A DNA stretch of 64,000 bases from Timema cristinae (taxonomy: Eukaryota; Arthropoda; Insecta; Phasmatodea; Timematidae), in assembly GCA_039000515.1 (NCBI GenBank), contig JBCFYV010011172.1, forward strand, positions 70,257,941-70,321,940. The letters run 5' to 3'. Below are positions 46,845-58,900 of the stretch, one piece after another. The translations under genes were made by a program, and so were the position numbers. The first letter of the stretch is position 1. The number at the start of each line of letters is the position of its first letter. A model generated the notes under the pieces. The model saw only the letters and a program-made list of their open reading frames with translations. It did not search any database and had not been told where the DNA came from.

Positions 46845-48190
46845 TTGTCTACAGAGGGCCAGATCTGTTCCCTTAGTCCTTACCACGTCATAAAATTGGA
46901 CTCAACTCTAACTTTTGAGGGTAGCCGATTATGAACTTCTAGGGACTAGTAATAACAAACAAAGTAAAAATGTGTGCACACATTGAAATAAAAGCACCAA
47001 TGCAGCGAAAGAATCAGTTGTATGGAAACCAAAAACAAAATGAAATTATGCTATTACGAACGGAGCTATTTCAGAAAAATTTTTTTTGAAAATTTAAAAA
47101 CCCCAGAAGTGTGGCATTTTAAAACAGTTTTTTTGAGAAATGCTAAAGAGACTCAGAAAATAAACGTTGCTTTGGTAGGTTAAACTTCCATTAATATTCT
47201 ATAACCTCTGTTTCACATACCATGTCTAATAGTGCCTTGTTCTAGTCAGTTTTTTTTTTAAAAAATTATTTAATTGGGCCTAATCTCCAACATTTTTATT
47301 GGGGGTCATGATTATGTGATTAAGGATCCGGACTTTTGTGGGCTTGAGTTTCATTTCTAGGGATGATTAAAGACGTTAAGGAATACATGGATGTGGAGCT
47401 TATGGACTCTGTAGATGAGGCTTCAGGCTGAAACACAAGAACCATATCCTTTTGGCCATTTTTTTAATCCAATCACAAAATTTATTCTATCATCATTCAC
47501 GAAATGGGGAATAAAAATGATACTGAATTAAAAGATTATTAAAAAACTTTGTCATAATGAACAAATTAATACAAAACTCGCCAAAGTGATGCAGTAACAA
47601 ATAGCATTGAAAAATCTCTAAAATTGCACAATTGAAACATCAAGCCTTGTTTATAGAGTCCATAAACTCCATATCCATGTAGTCAATCCTTAAGTCTTTA
47701 ATAGTCCTTAGAAATGTAAATAGCGTATACAGAGAGTGCATCCTTATTATCTGACCATGCCAACCAATGAAAGTTAAAGACTACTCCAATTAAACTCTTC
47801 AAAAGAAAATAGTCTAGAACAAGTTGCAACAGACATGATCTAAATCCTTCGAAAAACTAAAAAAAAGTGCGCCATTCTTTAGAGAAATAGTTTTTTTCGG
47901 AACTTTCCGGGGGTCTCAATTTTCGAAGTTTTAAATTTTTTAAAAAAATATTTTTGAAAATCCCTGCATAACATTATAATTTTATTTTGTTTTCAGTTTC
48001 TAGCAACGGAAACCGTCGTTGCTTTGGGACTTTATTTTTATGGGCACTGCGCTACACAAAATTTACTTTTAAAGTGATTGATAGTCCAGTTCCGTAAGAC
48101 TAATCCTTAGAATTAAAGTGATTCCAACTTTTAATAGTGGTAAGAACTATGGACTTTGGATCAGGACTTTGTAGACAGTGCAATTTATTA
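46845..48190. repeat. long inverted (foldback) repeat, arms about 0.55 kb
   Basis: The left arm (about 46845-47430) is repeated in reverse complement in the right arm (about 47638-48190), with a spacer of about 210 bp. Matching pairs include ACATGGATGTGGAGCTTATG at 47384 against the complement of CATAAACTCCATATCCATGT at 47663, and CTTGTTCTAG at about 47236 against CTAGAACAAG at about 47814. GGAAACCAAAAACAAAATGA (47025) pairs with the complement at about 47990, and TTGTCTACAGAG (46844) with CTTTGTAGACAG (48167). Divergence between arms is roughly a quarter. There is no coding potential. A transcript would fold into a long hairpin. Confidence 0.75.
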
Positions 48191-48781
48191 TTGTGGAGGT
48201 GATCTCTTTAGACCACTATGCACCATATGGCTACAGATTTTGTAGACAGGGCTTTTTGTTTATTATAGAGTAAATTGAATGTGCAATAATTGTCCGCAGC
48301 GACCACACTTAGATCCTTTTACAACAGACAAATTTTTTCCTCGTGTTTAACTGCGCAAATGTTTTCTTATCTAATCGAAACCCTCTTTCCATCCACTAAC
48401 AATTTAATATCTAGCAAACTCACATAAGCATCTGGGAGATTAGACTAAACTTAAAATGTGGTAAAATCCTAACAGACACACCCACCATGAGTCACCCACC
48501 GGAAATCATATATTAAAATAAAGCAAAACTCAACCTTCTGATACATTTTATCACTTTATTTATTGAACATAAAAATTTAGAGTACTAAGCTAAGTTGGAT
48601 GATTTCATTTTAAGCAAATTAATTTACTATGCGCCAAAAATATATGCATGCTAATATCTCGAACACCATTGTGAGGTTTCTCAGTTGTGATCGAGAAAAG
48701 AGTACACAAATATGGTTTAATGTTTTTGCAATTTAAATGAGTTTTGTTTTTAATTTTAATATTATATAGTTTTATTGTAAT

Positions 48782-49156
48782 AGTAGATCGATTATCCAGG
48801 GTGGTAGGGAAAAAAAAATTGTCCTCTGTAATAAATAACTTATAATTTCCGCCAAAAAAAGTATTCTAAGAACATAACTCTATTACGTAGACATGGTCAC
48901 TAAGGGTTTTAGAAAAATATGAAAAAAAGTGTAGTGTTCACCTGCTACAAGATATGAAAGCACAAAACTGCCAACACATATGCAATGCCCCCGAAATAAT
49001 TATGTGTCATTATAGTTGCCATTCTGTTCAGTGACTTATTTGCATCTTATTATTATGTACAGTTGTTGGACAGTTTTTTTTAATACATAATATTTTGAAA
49101 TGTTATTTAAAGCTACATAGTTTTTTTTACCACCCAGGATAATCAAGAGTTCGCTG
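48782..49156. mobile_element. pogo/Tigger-like MITE
   Basis: A 375-bp non-coding element. The left end reads GATCGATTATCCAGGGTGGT and the complement of the right end reads CAGCGAACTCTTGATTATCC, then TGGGTGGT. CAG.G.A.CTCGATTATCC is typical of pogo/Tigger termini. TA dinucleotides flank both ends. The interior is AT-rich without transposase. Confidence 0.65.
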
Positions 49157-50255
49157 TATTAATTTTGTTAAGATTATAAACTTGGTATTATTGTATGTAC
49201 TGACAATAAACATTTAAAAACAATTATAATATAAAGAAAACATACCAAGAATTCCACCTCTTTGTGTAGGCTACTCATCTGTGAAATAGTTAAAGTTTGA
49301 AAACTTTGGATCTAGTACACAAAACAAAAATTGAAAAGAATCTTTTCAAAAAAATTTAAAACTACCTGATAACGTTATTTATTAAATTTGGCACATAAAA
49401 GGGGAATACATATGTGAATATATGAGATGATGTTTAGGGATGGAGAAGGGATTGGTATAGAAACACCACTCTAATGCTGCTAGCGCTCTTTGGTGCTAGT
49501 GACACAAACAAAAAAATTCAAAGTGGAACATTACTCTTGGAACACAATGCATTCTTTATTGTGGAATTTTATTAATCAATTCAAATATCAAATTCAATTA
49601 TTTTACTAAATCCATTATTTTATAAATAAACCATGTTATAAAATAGAAAATCTAGCTAAACTCCTTCTTAAAAATAAATACAATTGTAACAAAACAGTAG
49701 TAATGACAATTTTTACAAAGACTTCACACTTTTCTATAGACTACGTCCACACATGCACATTCCTCTGTGACGTCTTTGCAAGCTGCTCCTAGCGATAGTG
49801 CCCCAAACCAGTTTACTGGGATCAGCTAGTCCTATAGGGTGCCCACTCCATGTGTTTAGGGGATTGTAGCCCTACCCCTCATAATATATAATAGTCTAAA
49901 TAAGAATTTTTAAATCCAAAATATTAATATGTTTTAGGTAACTAAGCTTACCGTACCTCAACAAATTAATTGCCACTGCAAATGATACTGGTAAATAAAT
50001 AAAAAACTCTGGGGAGTGGTAACCATTATATAGCTGTAAGAATATATAAGTTTGTGGTTTTATTGTTTTTCCAAAATATCACCTTTCTATAATTTAATTC
50101 ACGGCAAATTGATTATAAAGTATGGGAATAAAAAAATATGTATTTATTTGAGCTATTTTGACAAATAAAAAAAAAATTGTCCCAAAAACAGGATGTTAGT
50201 TGGCCATGTTTCTCCTAAAAGCACCAATCTGAGTGAAAGAACATGTGGCACACAA
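49157..50255. other. AT-rich spacer, nothing recognised
   Basis: No coding segment, repeat terminus or RNA gene could be supported. Confidence 0.45.
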
Positions 50256-50513
50256 CCCGCCTCGGTGGCATAGTTGGCATAACGCGCTTGACATGTTGAG
50301 CTCGACTGCTGAGGACGGGGAGATTGAGGTTTCGAATCTCGGTCGGGTGAACTGGGAGTGGTTTTTCCTAAACGGTTTTCCACTCTACCTCCTCGCAAAT
50401 GCGGTTCACTTCCTCTAATTCAACCTTCCCAATTCCTAAATACATTAAGTAATTAGTACTTAAAGCATATAACCCAAACGGGTAGTAGGACAGCGGTGCT
50501 ATTATTATTAACA
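50256..50513 (+). repeat. SINE A copy 6, best-preserved
   Basis: It shows the full structure: Pol III A box TGGCATAGTTGG (50266-50277), B-box-like GAGGTTTCGAATCTCGG (about 50327), body GGTGAACTGGGAGTGGTTTT and CACTTCCTCTAATTCAACC, and tail ATAACCCAAACGGGTAGTAG ending in (ATT)n. The A box matches the tRNA consensus TRGCNNAGTNGG, so a tRNA origin is clear. Transcription would be by Pol III on the plus strand. Confidence 0.9.
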
Positions 50514-50842
50514 TGTTGGCACACCTATAACTATTTCCAAGGAATTGTTGGTAGGTAGCCAAAGGGTGACCAACATATTTAACAGGATATCCTTGAAATT
50601 AAAAATGTATGGATACAAAAACACATAGTTGCACCTAGGTTATTATTGAAAGTCTTAGGATGGCTGCCAAGCTTACATTGACATTTCTAGTCTTGAAACA
50701 ATGGCTTCTGTACTCTGAGCTTGTACAATTAATTACAAATAGGGCTGAATGGCCAGTTCATGACCTGGAATTCATTCAGGGATAAACTGACTGAGTACCA
50801 CTTCACTGGTGTCTGCTAATTCATCAGAGGATGTAGTTAAAC

Positions 50843-51098
50843 ACTCGCCTTGATGGCATAGATAACTAATCATTAATTTCGTGTTGAGCGAGATTGCCGA
50901 GGATGGGGAGATCAAGGTTTGAATCTCGCTCGGGGTGAACTGGGTGGGAGGGGTGTTACTAAATGGTTTTTCAATCTCCCTCCACACAAATGCGTGTTCA
51001 CTTCCTCTTTACTCAACCTTCCCAATCCTAATCCATCAGTGTAATTAGAGCTTAAGCATATAATCTGAATGGGTAGTAAGACGCGGTGCTAAGTATGT
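50843..51098 (+). repeat. SINE A copy 7
   Basis: It has the CTTGATGGCATAGATAAC head, the CAAGGTTTGAATCTCGCTCG B-box region, the CACACAAATGCGTGTTCACT body and the tail ATAATCTGAATGGGTAGTAA with GACGCGGTGC. Confidence 0.85.
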
Positions 51099-51601
51099 AG
51101 TTTTAGATTTAGGTTATTTTACCTATAAGTTAGGCAGTTACCATATATTCAAATTTTTAGCTTTTGTTAATAATTGTAAATCACCCTTCTAGTTATTAAA
51201 TTAGTCAGTCGTATCTCAGGCTGTTTATTTACATACATGTGTTAACCCTATTCTCTATGATTAGGCAACAGGCCACAACAAATGGTGGCAACTTGTTAAT
51301 AGATTGAGAAAAATGCAAATACCAGTGTTTTAATTACATAAAATGTAAAAAATTTCAAAAGTGAAAAATATTAATTATAGAACATGCACAGTGTTGTGCT
51401 TTGAACCCTACAATACTTAGTTTTTGGTTTTGAATCTATTTATAAAAAACAATGTTTCTACTAAAACTAAATAAACATTTTGGTGTCACTCTTAAGGGTG
51501 CATAGTTTGGCAACAAATATTTTAAAGCCATTCTGTTAATTTAGTTTCTATTTTAAAAGTAAAACATAACATATTAAATTTATGATTTTATTTTATTTCA
51601 G

Positions 51602-51638
51602 ATATTTCCAGAGCATGAAGCTATGGTTTCATATGAAA
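51602..51638 (+). other. possible 37-bp exon, unassigned
   Basis: A pyrimidine-rich acceptor (TTTTATTTCAG) precedes and a good donor (GTAAGAT) follows. The 37 bases can read IFPEHEAMVSYE in one frame. No neighbouring exon or family is recognised, so it may be chance. Confidence 0.2.
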
Positions 51639-51699
51639 GTAAGATAATTTTTCATTTTATATGCATGTACTAACAATAAATTTGATATTGAATAAATAG

Positions 51700-51935
51700 T
51701 CACCAGCTTTTGTGGCTGGATGGTTCTAAGACTAGACTGTTGATTACAGGGGAATGGGGGCTTGAATCCTAGTCGAGTGGACTAAGGGTATTTTTCCTAA
51801 ATGGTTTTTTATTATTATTTCCACACAAATGCAAGTGCACTTACTCTAAATTCAACTTTCTTCACCCTAACACATTGGTTGTAATTAGTTCATATGCATA
51901 CAACCAAACGGGTAGTAAAATGTAATGCATTTTTT
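51700..51935 (+). repeat. SINE A copy 8
   Basis: It has the TTTTGTGGCTGGATGGTTC head, GGGGGCTTGAATCCTAG B-box, CCACACAAATGCAAGTGCAC body and tail CATACAACCAAACGGGTAGT. Confidence 0.8.
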
Positions 51936-52189
51936 TTACATGTAGGCTATATATTTGTGCATATTTTATAGCTTTATTAAGTGTGCCAACGTGAGTATTT
52001 ACTTACTGATTCAAGAGGTCAAGAATTTTTTTTAAATTTCAGCTAAGAGATGCTTACTGTGGTGGTCTTCACTTTGATTTTGTTTTCTTTATTTAAAAAA
52101 AAACATTGTTGCATTTCACTAAAATTCCTACTTATAATTCTTTGTGCAGTGTAACAGTTATAAGATATAATTTTATATTGAAAAATAAC

Positions 52190-52285
52190 ACCTGGACACT
52201 GTAGTCAAACCCAGAACCTTTGGCTTAGTACCTCAATGCTCTAACCATCGAGCTATCCAGGAGTCATCCGGTACCAGGGCCAATT
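52190..52285 (-). repeat. tRNA-like SINE head, minus strand
   Basis: On the minus strand GATAGCTCGATGGTTAGAGC fits an A box, followed by an anticodon-arm-like stretch and GGTTCTGGGTTTGACTACAG as a weakened B box. Ends pair poorly as an acceptor stem, so it is a tRNA-derived repeat, not a tRNA gene. Confidence 0.6.
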
Positions 52286-52835
52286 CATTCATCATATTTT
52301 AAGGAACCAGTATTTGTAACATGGCCAAACTCAAATATTTTGCTGCTACTATGAAATACTTACATGTAGTTGTCTGCTCTGAAATCATGAAATCTCTGGT
52401 AGTAACGGTAGATGATATTTTCTCTGTTAAACTGAAATCCTGTTTTGTTTTGAGTTCTATCCTAATTCTTCTCTGGGATTTTTGGATTTACTCTAATTCA
52501 CTTATGTTGGACGTCTTGTAAACGTAAACAGCTTTGGAAATGTTTGTTAGTACACATTCACACTGGTCCGTGATCGGGGTTGGTGATGTTATGTTAATAC
52601 AAATGCAAATGCTAATGCTTAGAATAAGTTTTACCCATTTATTAAGAAACAGATTAACGAAGCAAACCAGAGCTCAAGTTTAGACATAAACTAAATTTTG
52701 AGTATTGTTTTGTAAACTGTTACTCTATTGATCAAAGCTAAGTGAACCTTCATGTTCAAGAAGTGGATTATAAGTGGAGAGAGAAGATCCTTGGTTCCGT
52801 TTGTGGGGACCCAGAGACTTTGTAATGGCGTTTTT

Positions 52836-52935
52836 NNNNNNNNNNNNNNNNNNNNNNNNNNNNNNNNNNNNNNNNNNNNNNNNNNNNNNNNNNNNNNNNN
52901 NNNNNNNNNNNNNNNNNNNNNNNNNNNNNNNNNNN
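52836..52935. other. assembly gap of 100 N
   Basis: Exactly 100 ambiguous bases, the conventional placeholder for a gap of unknown size. Sequence order or distance across it should not be trusted. Confidence 0.99.
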
Positions 52936-55900
52936 AAATTTTACACTCTATTCAGCCTTGGTAAATCACAGCCGTGGACAGATCAGCCTTCATTTATAAC
53001 TTTTTAAAAAAAAACTAAAATGGCAATATCCAAAATCAAGCTATCCCACCGAGCGCCCCACCCTGTTGGCCAAGTAATGCAAACTTCTGCAGATAAAGGG
53101 GTGTCATAGGGACAGCACAACAAACCCTCTGGCGCAATCTCATTTTTTTTAGAAGGAGCCGCTACATTTACTTTCAAGCAACGCCTTTTTTTTTCTCCTG
53201 AACTGAGTTGACCTTGTTTCAGACTCACTGCTTCACAGAAAACGGGAAGTGGTGGGGATTGAACCCAAAACTATATTTGAGGCAGCTAAATTTAAGATTA
53301 ATTTTGCATCAGACCCAATGTCTTTTTTAAAATCAAGGCAGGAAATTTTAACCCTCTTTGAAAAATTTTAGTTAAAAGACTTGAAAATTTTGAAATTTCT
53401 CAATGTTTAAAAACATTTTCTTAAACATGATACCAAATAAGAACCAAAATTTTTTAAATTGCTTCTGAAAAATGTAATATAATCAATTAAAGTTGATTTT
53501 AGCACTTAAAAGTCTTTACAATTCTTCTGATGACCCCAAGATTTGAAAATAACTTTACTTGTGTGAGTTTTAAATTTTATGCAGTGTCAAATTATTTTAA
53601 AATATTTACTTTTTAAAGTAGGCCTTTATAACTATGAATAAAAAAAATGATTTTTTAATTGTAATGTAGTAATTATATTCTCTTTATTTTATTTTTTCTA
53701 GAAAAGTTATATTAACACTTTATAAATTAAAAAACGAGTTTTTTAAATTTGCACCATTGTTTATTTTTTAAAGTCAATTTGAAGAGTTTTACAGTCTGCA
53801 AGAGATTTGAACACTGGAAAATTTTTAAACCTATCAGATTACCACATATTCCCATGACTCTATTTCACAATTTTTAATAACTACAGTAACTTTTTCAAAT
53901 GCTTTTAAAAAAACCGTATGAAAGAGTACAATAATTCAAATTTTAAATGAAGGGTTTAAAAAATTTTATATAGCACATCAAGTTTGGTTGATAAAAAACC
54001 CTTTCTGTTTGACTTTGATTTTTGACATGAAATAAATTTTGGGTCGGGGGAGTGGATATTGATTCAAAAATCGCTAATTGGACAGTAGATACTTTTTGGG
54101 CTTTAGTTTTTACACCAAAGGGAACCATTTTTGAATATACAACAAAGTTTCAATTTTCCAAATTTTCCCTGTGTTCAAGCACATTCACACAAACAGTGAC
54201 TACTTACATTTTTTCTGGGAGTTTCATCACAACAAAACACGTCTTATGGGGCAGTGGGGGATTAAAAGTCCTTGGGGACCTAGACACAATTTGCTCTCCA
54301 ACTCCCCCCCCCCCCCCCCAAAAAAAAACACCACCAAAAACCAACAACTATGCATTCACACTGTTCTACTATAATAGACATGGAAATGGATATTGCAATA
54401 GCAATTTAGGTTTCGAGGAAATTTTTTGTTCTATTTGAATGAAGTTTTTTTAATATTATGAACTGAAATAAAAATAAATAATTAATTTGTTAGTTTAAAC
54501 TTTGAAAAAAAATGAACTTTCCTTTGAAACATAGTTTTTTGGATGGGAAAAAAAATAATAGTTATTTTAAAAGATATTTTTATTCAAAATCAAACAAAAG
54601 ACAATACATTGGTACATTCATATCATATTATGATCACTAAAGAAATAAAAATACATAGCAGTAGTTTTTTTTAAGTATGAGAAACTATAGACTTTGAAAT
54701 TTGAAGTTGATGTGCTAAAACAAGTCTAAAATTATTATAAGATATTTTTGCTTAAACTCAAACAGAAGACAATACATTATTATAATCATATTCATATTAA
54801 ATATAGTAACAATATATTTTTAAAGTTATGAATAAAAATTTATTTTCCCCTGGCCTGTGGCCCCCCAGAGCCTGCGGCCCCCAGGCCGGGCCCCAGGGGC
54901 CCAATGGGCCTAATGGGCCCTTTAAAGGGTAACTGCTTATGGATATAGGCCCGACCATAATTCCTTGAGACAAAAACAGGACGGTACTGATGGGAAGAGG
55001 GGGTTAGGGAGTACTCTGGAAAAGTCAAGTTTTAAAAAATTTTTTTTTCTACACACAAAAAAAAAAATGTTTTTATAACATAGCATGGTGAAACAAAATT
55101 ACAATTAATAATTTACAGAACCCTCACCACGAGTATTTTTTGGATGAATTTACTTTTGGGCAACAAATATCGGTCTTTAAATACCTTGTCATAAAACTTA
55201 TCGCACACATACACCATGTTACAATTTGTCCCACAATTAGCATAATTGTCATTGATTTCGACACAAAAACTACATATCTCCTTAGACTGTATGCTTATTC
55301 ATAGCAGAAGATTTGTTTCCACGGATGTGTACTTCCTATCAAACAAAGAAAAAAATCTACTACATTAAAAAAAATCCTAAAAATATAAACACATTTCACT
55401 CATTTCAGAAAATATTTGCACTCTTCTATCAGATACAAAATATTTGATTTATTCCAGCATCGAATCTCCTCAAAATTTTAGTTTTTAAGTTTGGAAACCA
55501 AATATTTGACATTTTTTTTAGAGGTTTTATAAAAAAAAATGAGAAAAAAAACAGATTTTTAAAAAATGACAGGAGGCTGGGACATGGCAAAAACAAAATT
55601 TTTCCATTCAAAAGGGGAGTATGCAGCCCATAGAATGGGACTCGTTGGAGGGACGGAAATTACATCATTAAGGCTACTTAAGAACCCTTATTACATCAAA
55701 AAAGGGAAATTTTTGGAAATTTGTATAAAAATGTCTACCCTGTTTTTTTAAAATTTTGATTACTGGTCTAAGAGTAATTCACTAGTATGTTTTTTTTTTT
55801 TTTTTTTTAAATTTTGGTATTTAAAACACTCACATATTCTAATAAAATATTAACTATTACACATCGGGTTTGAAGTTTTGGGGAATTTCTGTAGAGATGT

Positions 55901-58900
55901 AGGTTTAGAAAACAAAAAATTTTTGCAAACAAAATTTTTTTAAAAGTTCAAATTATTATTATTTTATATTATTTTCTAATTTATTTGGGGTATTCAAAGG
56001 CATTTCTAACCTTTTGTTTATATAATAGACTTATAAACTACAAGTTAAATTTAAACAACACACACCGGGCCCCCAACCTTTAAATTCTCACTGTTATGGG
56101 GGAAACCCACATTTCACCAATGATAAATTTTTCGCCATGCGAAATTGAATCTTTACTTTTAGTTACTAGACAAACATAATATCAACTGATTTAAGTGTCA
56201 GTTTTTTATCTTTAATTTTAAATTAGGGGGGATAGCCAAACATTTTACCTTGGCGATATAGATTATCTTTATTAGTACTACATATGATAAAGTGATAAAT
56301 CAGCATTATTACATGACTTACATATGATTTTATTAAAGAATTTTTAGTAACTTTTTTAACTGGTAATAGTCTATTACCCTTTTTACCTGTTCTTTTTTTC
56401 AGTGAGGAATACAGGATTGAGAATAAGGAGATAAAAAGGGGTTTCATTTTAGCTTGCGGGATATTTTTTTATCCCTTTTAAAAATTTTTATAAAAAATTA
56501 ATAACAGACAAATATGCACCAGTATAAAATGTCAGGTTAAATTAAAAAAAAAAATATTATAGAGAGATAAAATGAATTCTCATTGTAGTGATGAATAGAT
56601 GTTATGGAGCTAAAAATAAAATGAAAAAAAATTTAAGACAATACACAAAACAACTATAAATATTTCAGGGTTAAATTATAACAATCAAGAATAGTTTAAA
56701 AACGATTAACATTACAATTTTATGGGGCTCGAAGCAAAAATTAGTGGGGTCTGCCCCAAAAAGTTTACCTTTTTTTAAAAAATTGTGTAAAAGGAAAAAA
56801 AAAAAAATGTATAAACAGACAATTTATTCAGGAGTTCGAAAAAAATTTGAAAAAAAAAAAAATTTTTTTTTTCTTATTTTAAAACTTAAATTGTTACAGT
56901 TCAACTTGATCTTTTCTTTTAAAAATAAACCATTCTTATTGTTTTAATTTTGCGCAAAAATCAATAATTAATTTTTTACCTTGACTCGGGATGAAAATTG
57001 AAAAATTTTTTTCTCCTTTGAAATACTGCAACGCATTTGTCTTTCTTTTAAAAAAAGAACAAAAAAATAAATGATCAAATAAATAGCTGGAAACAGAATA
57101 AAAATCAAATTAAAACTACCCCTTCTCCCTTTTACACTTTTCAAGAATAGGGTACACTTTTTAAGCACAACACATCTAGTAAAAAAAAAAATTTTCCCTT
57201 CCACCATCACTCAGAGCCGGCACGCTAGAGTAACAGTGCTCCCTACCTGGCACCCCACCTTCCTCCCCCCCCCCCCCCCCCATGTGGCATGCACAAAACA
57301 GTCAAACACCTCTCTGGCACTGTGAACCATTCCATACAACGTTTTTTTTGTATCTTTTCAAAAACTGGGGATGGCTACTGAAGTACGAACAAGTTTAAAG
57401 GGAATATAAAATTGTCACAAAAAAAAAGAAAATTAAAAAAAGGACTCATTATATTAAATGTTACAAAAAAACAAGTGGAAATAGGGGTCTGCAGTTCCGA
57501 GTACCTATACACAAGTCACCACTGCTAAATTTTGTTTAGACAAAACAGTTTTTTTTTAAAGATTATAAAAAATAAAAATATAGCCAATGTCAAAGGGGAC
57601 CAATATTGCATATCGGTATTCTTAGGGCAAAGGGGAAAAAGGGCAAGCTCTAATCACCTAAAAATCCTTCCTTCCCCTTTGCACCAAGTAAGGAGAATAG
57701 AAGGTAGGCCGAATTAAGAGGACGTCTGATTGGCTGAGCTTGTGAGTCACTCTGTACTACCTAAAGTTACAAAAAAGGCTATTGGAAACAAACTAAGTTT
57801 TTAAAAAATTTAAGGCACATTTTTAACTTTAAATAATAGATAAACCTTTAAAAAATCCAATCAATGCCCCAATTAATGCATTACTATCTTATTTTATTTT
57901 TTTTTTTAAATTTTGGGTTTTTGTCTTTTTTTAAAAAACATAGCTACCTGTACTCGGTGACATAAGCAATGCCAAAAAAATTCCCCAAGTAAACTACCTT
58001 TCTTTTTTCTTTACATTTTTTTGTCACCACCGACATCACTAATGATATTCTTTAGTTTTTCCATCTTTTATCTTTGTATTCTTCTATGGAGAGGGCATGA
58101 ACAATAACAATGTCATGCCCTTTTCTAGAAATTTTATAATAAAAAAAAACTTACATCTTGCTTAAATTGAAATTTTGTTATAGTTAAAACCAAAAATTTT
58201 TTAAAGACTATTTTTTTTCTGTATAATTTGAAAAAAAAACTCTTATTCTATTTTTTAAAAAATAGGTTTTTTAAAGCACAAGAATTTCATTTTAATTTTT
58301 TACTTTATAAAAAATTTATCAATTTTTTAAACCCCAAACAAAGTTTTAATCTTTTTAGACAGGCAAAAGTTTTGGGAGCACTGGTACTTCTCATTGTTGT
58401 AGATTATTTAGCAACCTATTGTATATTATTTAAAGATTTACTTAGTATATAAATATGCATAAACTATTAAAATTCTACCATCAATACGCCCACCCTTTTA
58501 AAAAGTGAGTAAGTTTTAAGGGTATAACTATTTTTTTTTTTTAAACCCCAACACAAAACCCCCCATGACGGGGCTGTTCTTTAACATTTTTTTAAAATTT
58601 TCAACCCACATTAGGTGACCATAAATTAAATTGGATTTTATAAAGTCACAGGAATGTATTGGGAAAAATTTATGAGGGTACTTAAAAAGTTTCTATTTTA
58701 TAAGACAAAAAGACATAGCTCTCTTTCAAAGGGTCACTAATGGGTGTATAGATATATAAAAAAAAAAATGATATTTACTGTCCAGAATGGGTTTAAAAAC
58801 ACCAGCCCATTTAATACTTGCTTTTTATGGAAAAATTAGGGGAAACTAGAACACTTAACTTTCATGCTGAAATTTTTCCTACCTAAAAAGGATGTCTATG

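Noticed and set aside
52190..52285. Possible minus-strand tRNA gene
   Set aside because: Acceptor-stem ends do not pair and the B box is mutated; a tRNA-derived SINE is more likely.
53004..53228. 74-codon minus-strand frame after the gap
   Set aside because: Low complexity and next to a tRNA-like repeat; no family match.
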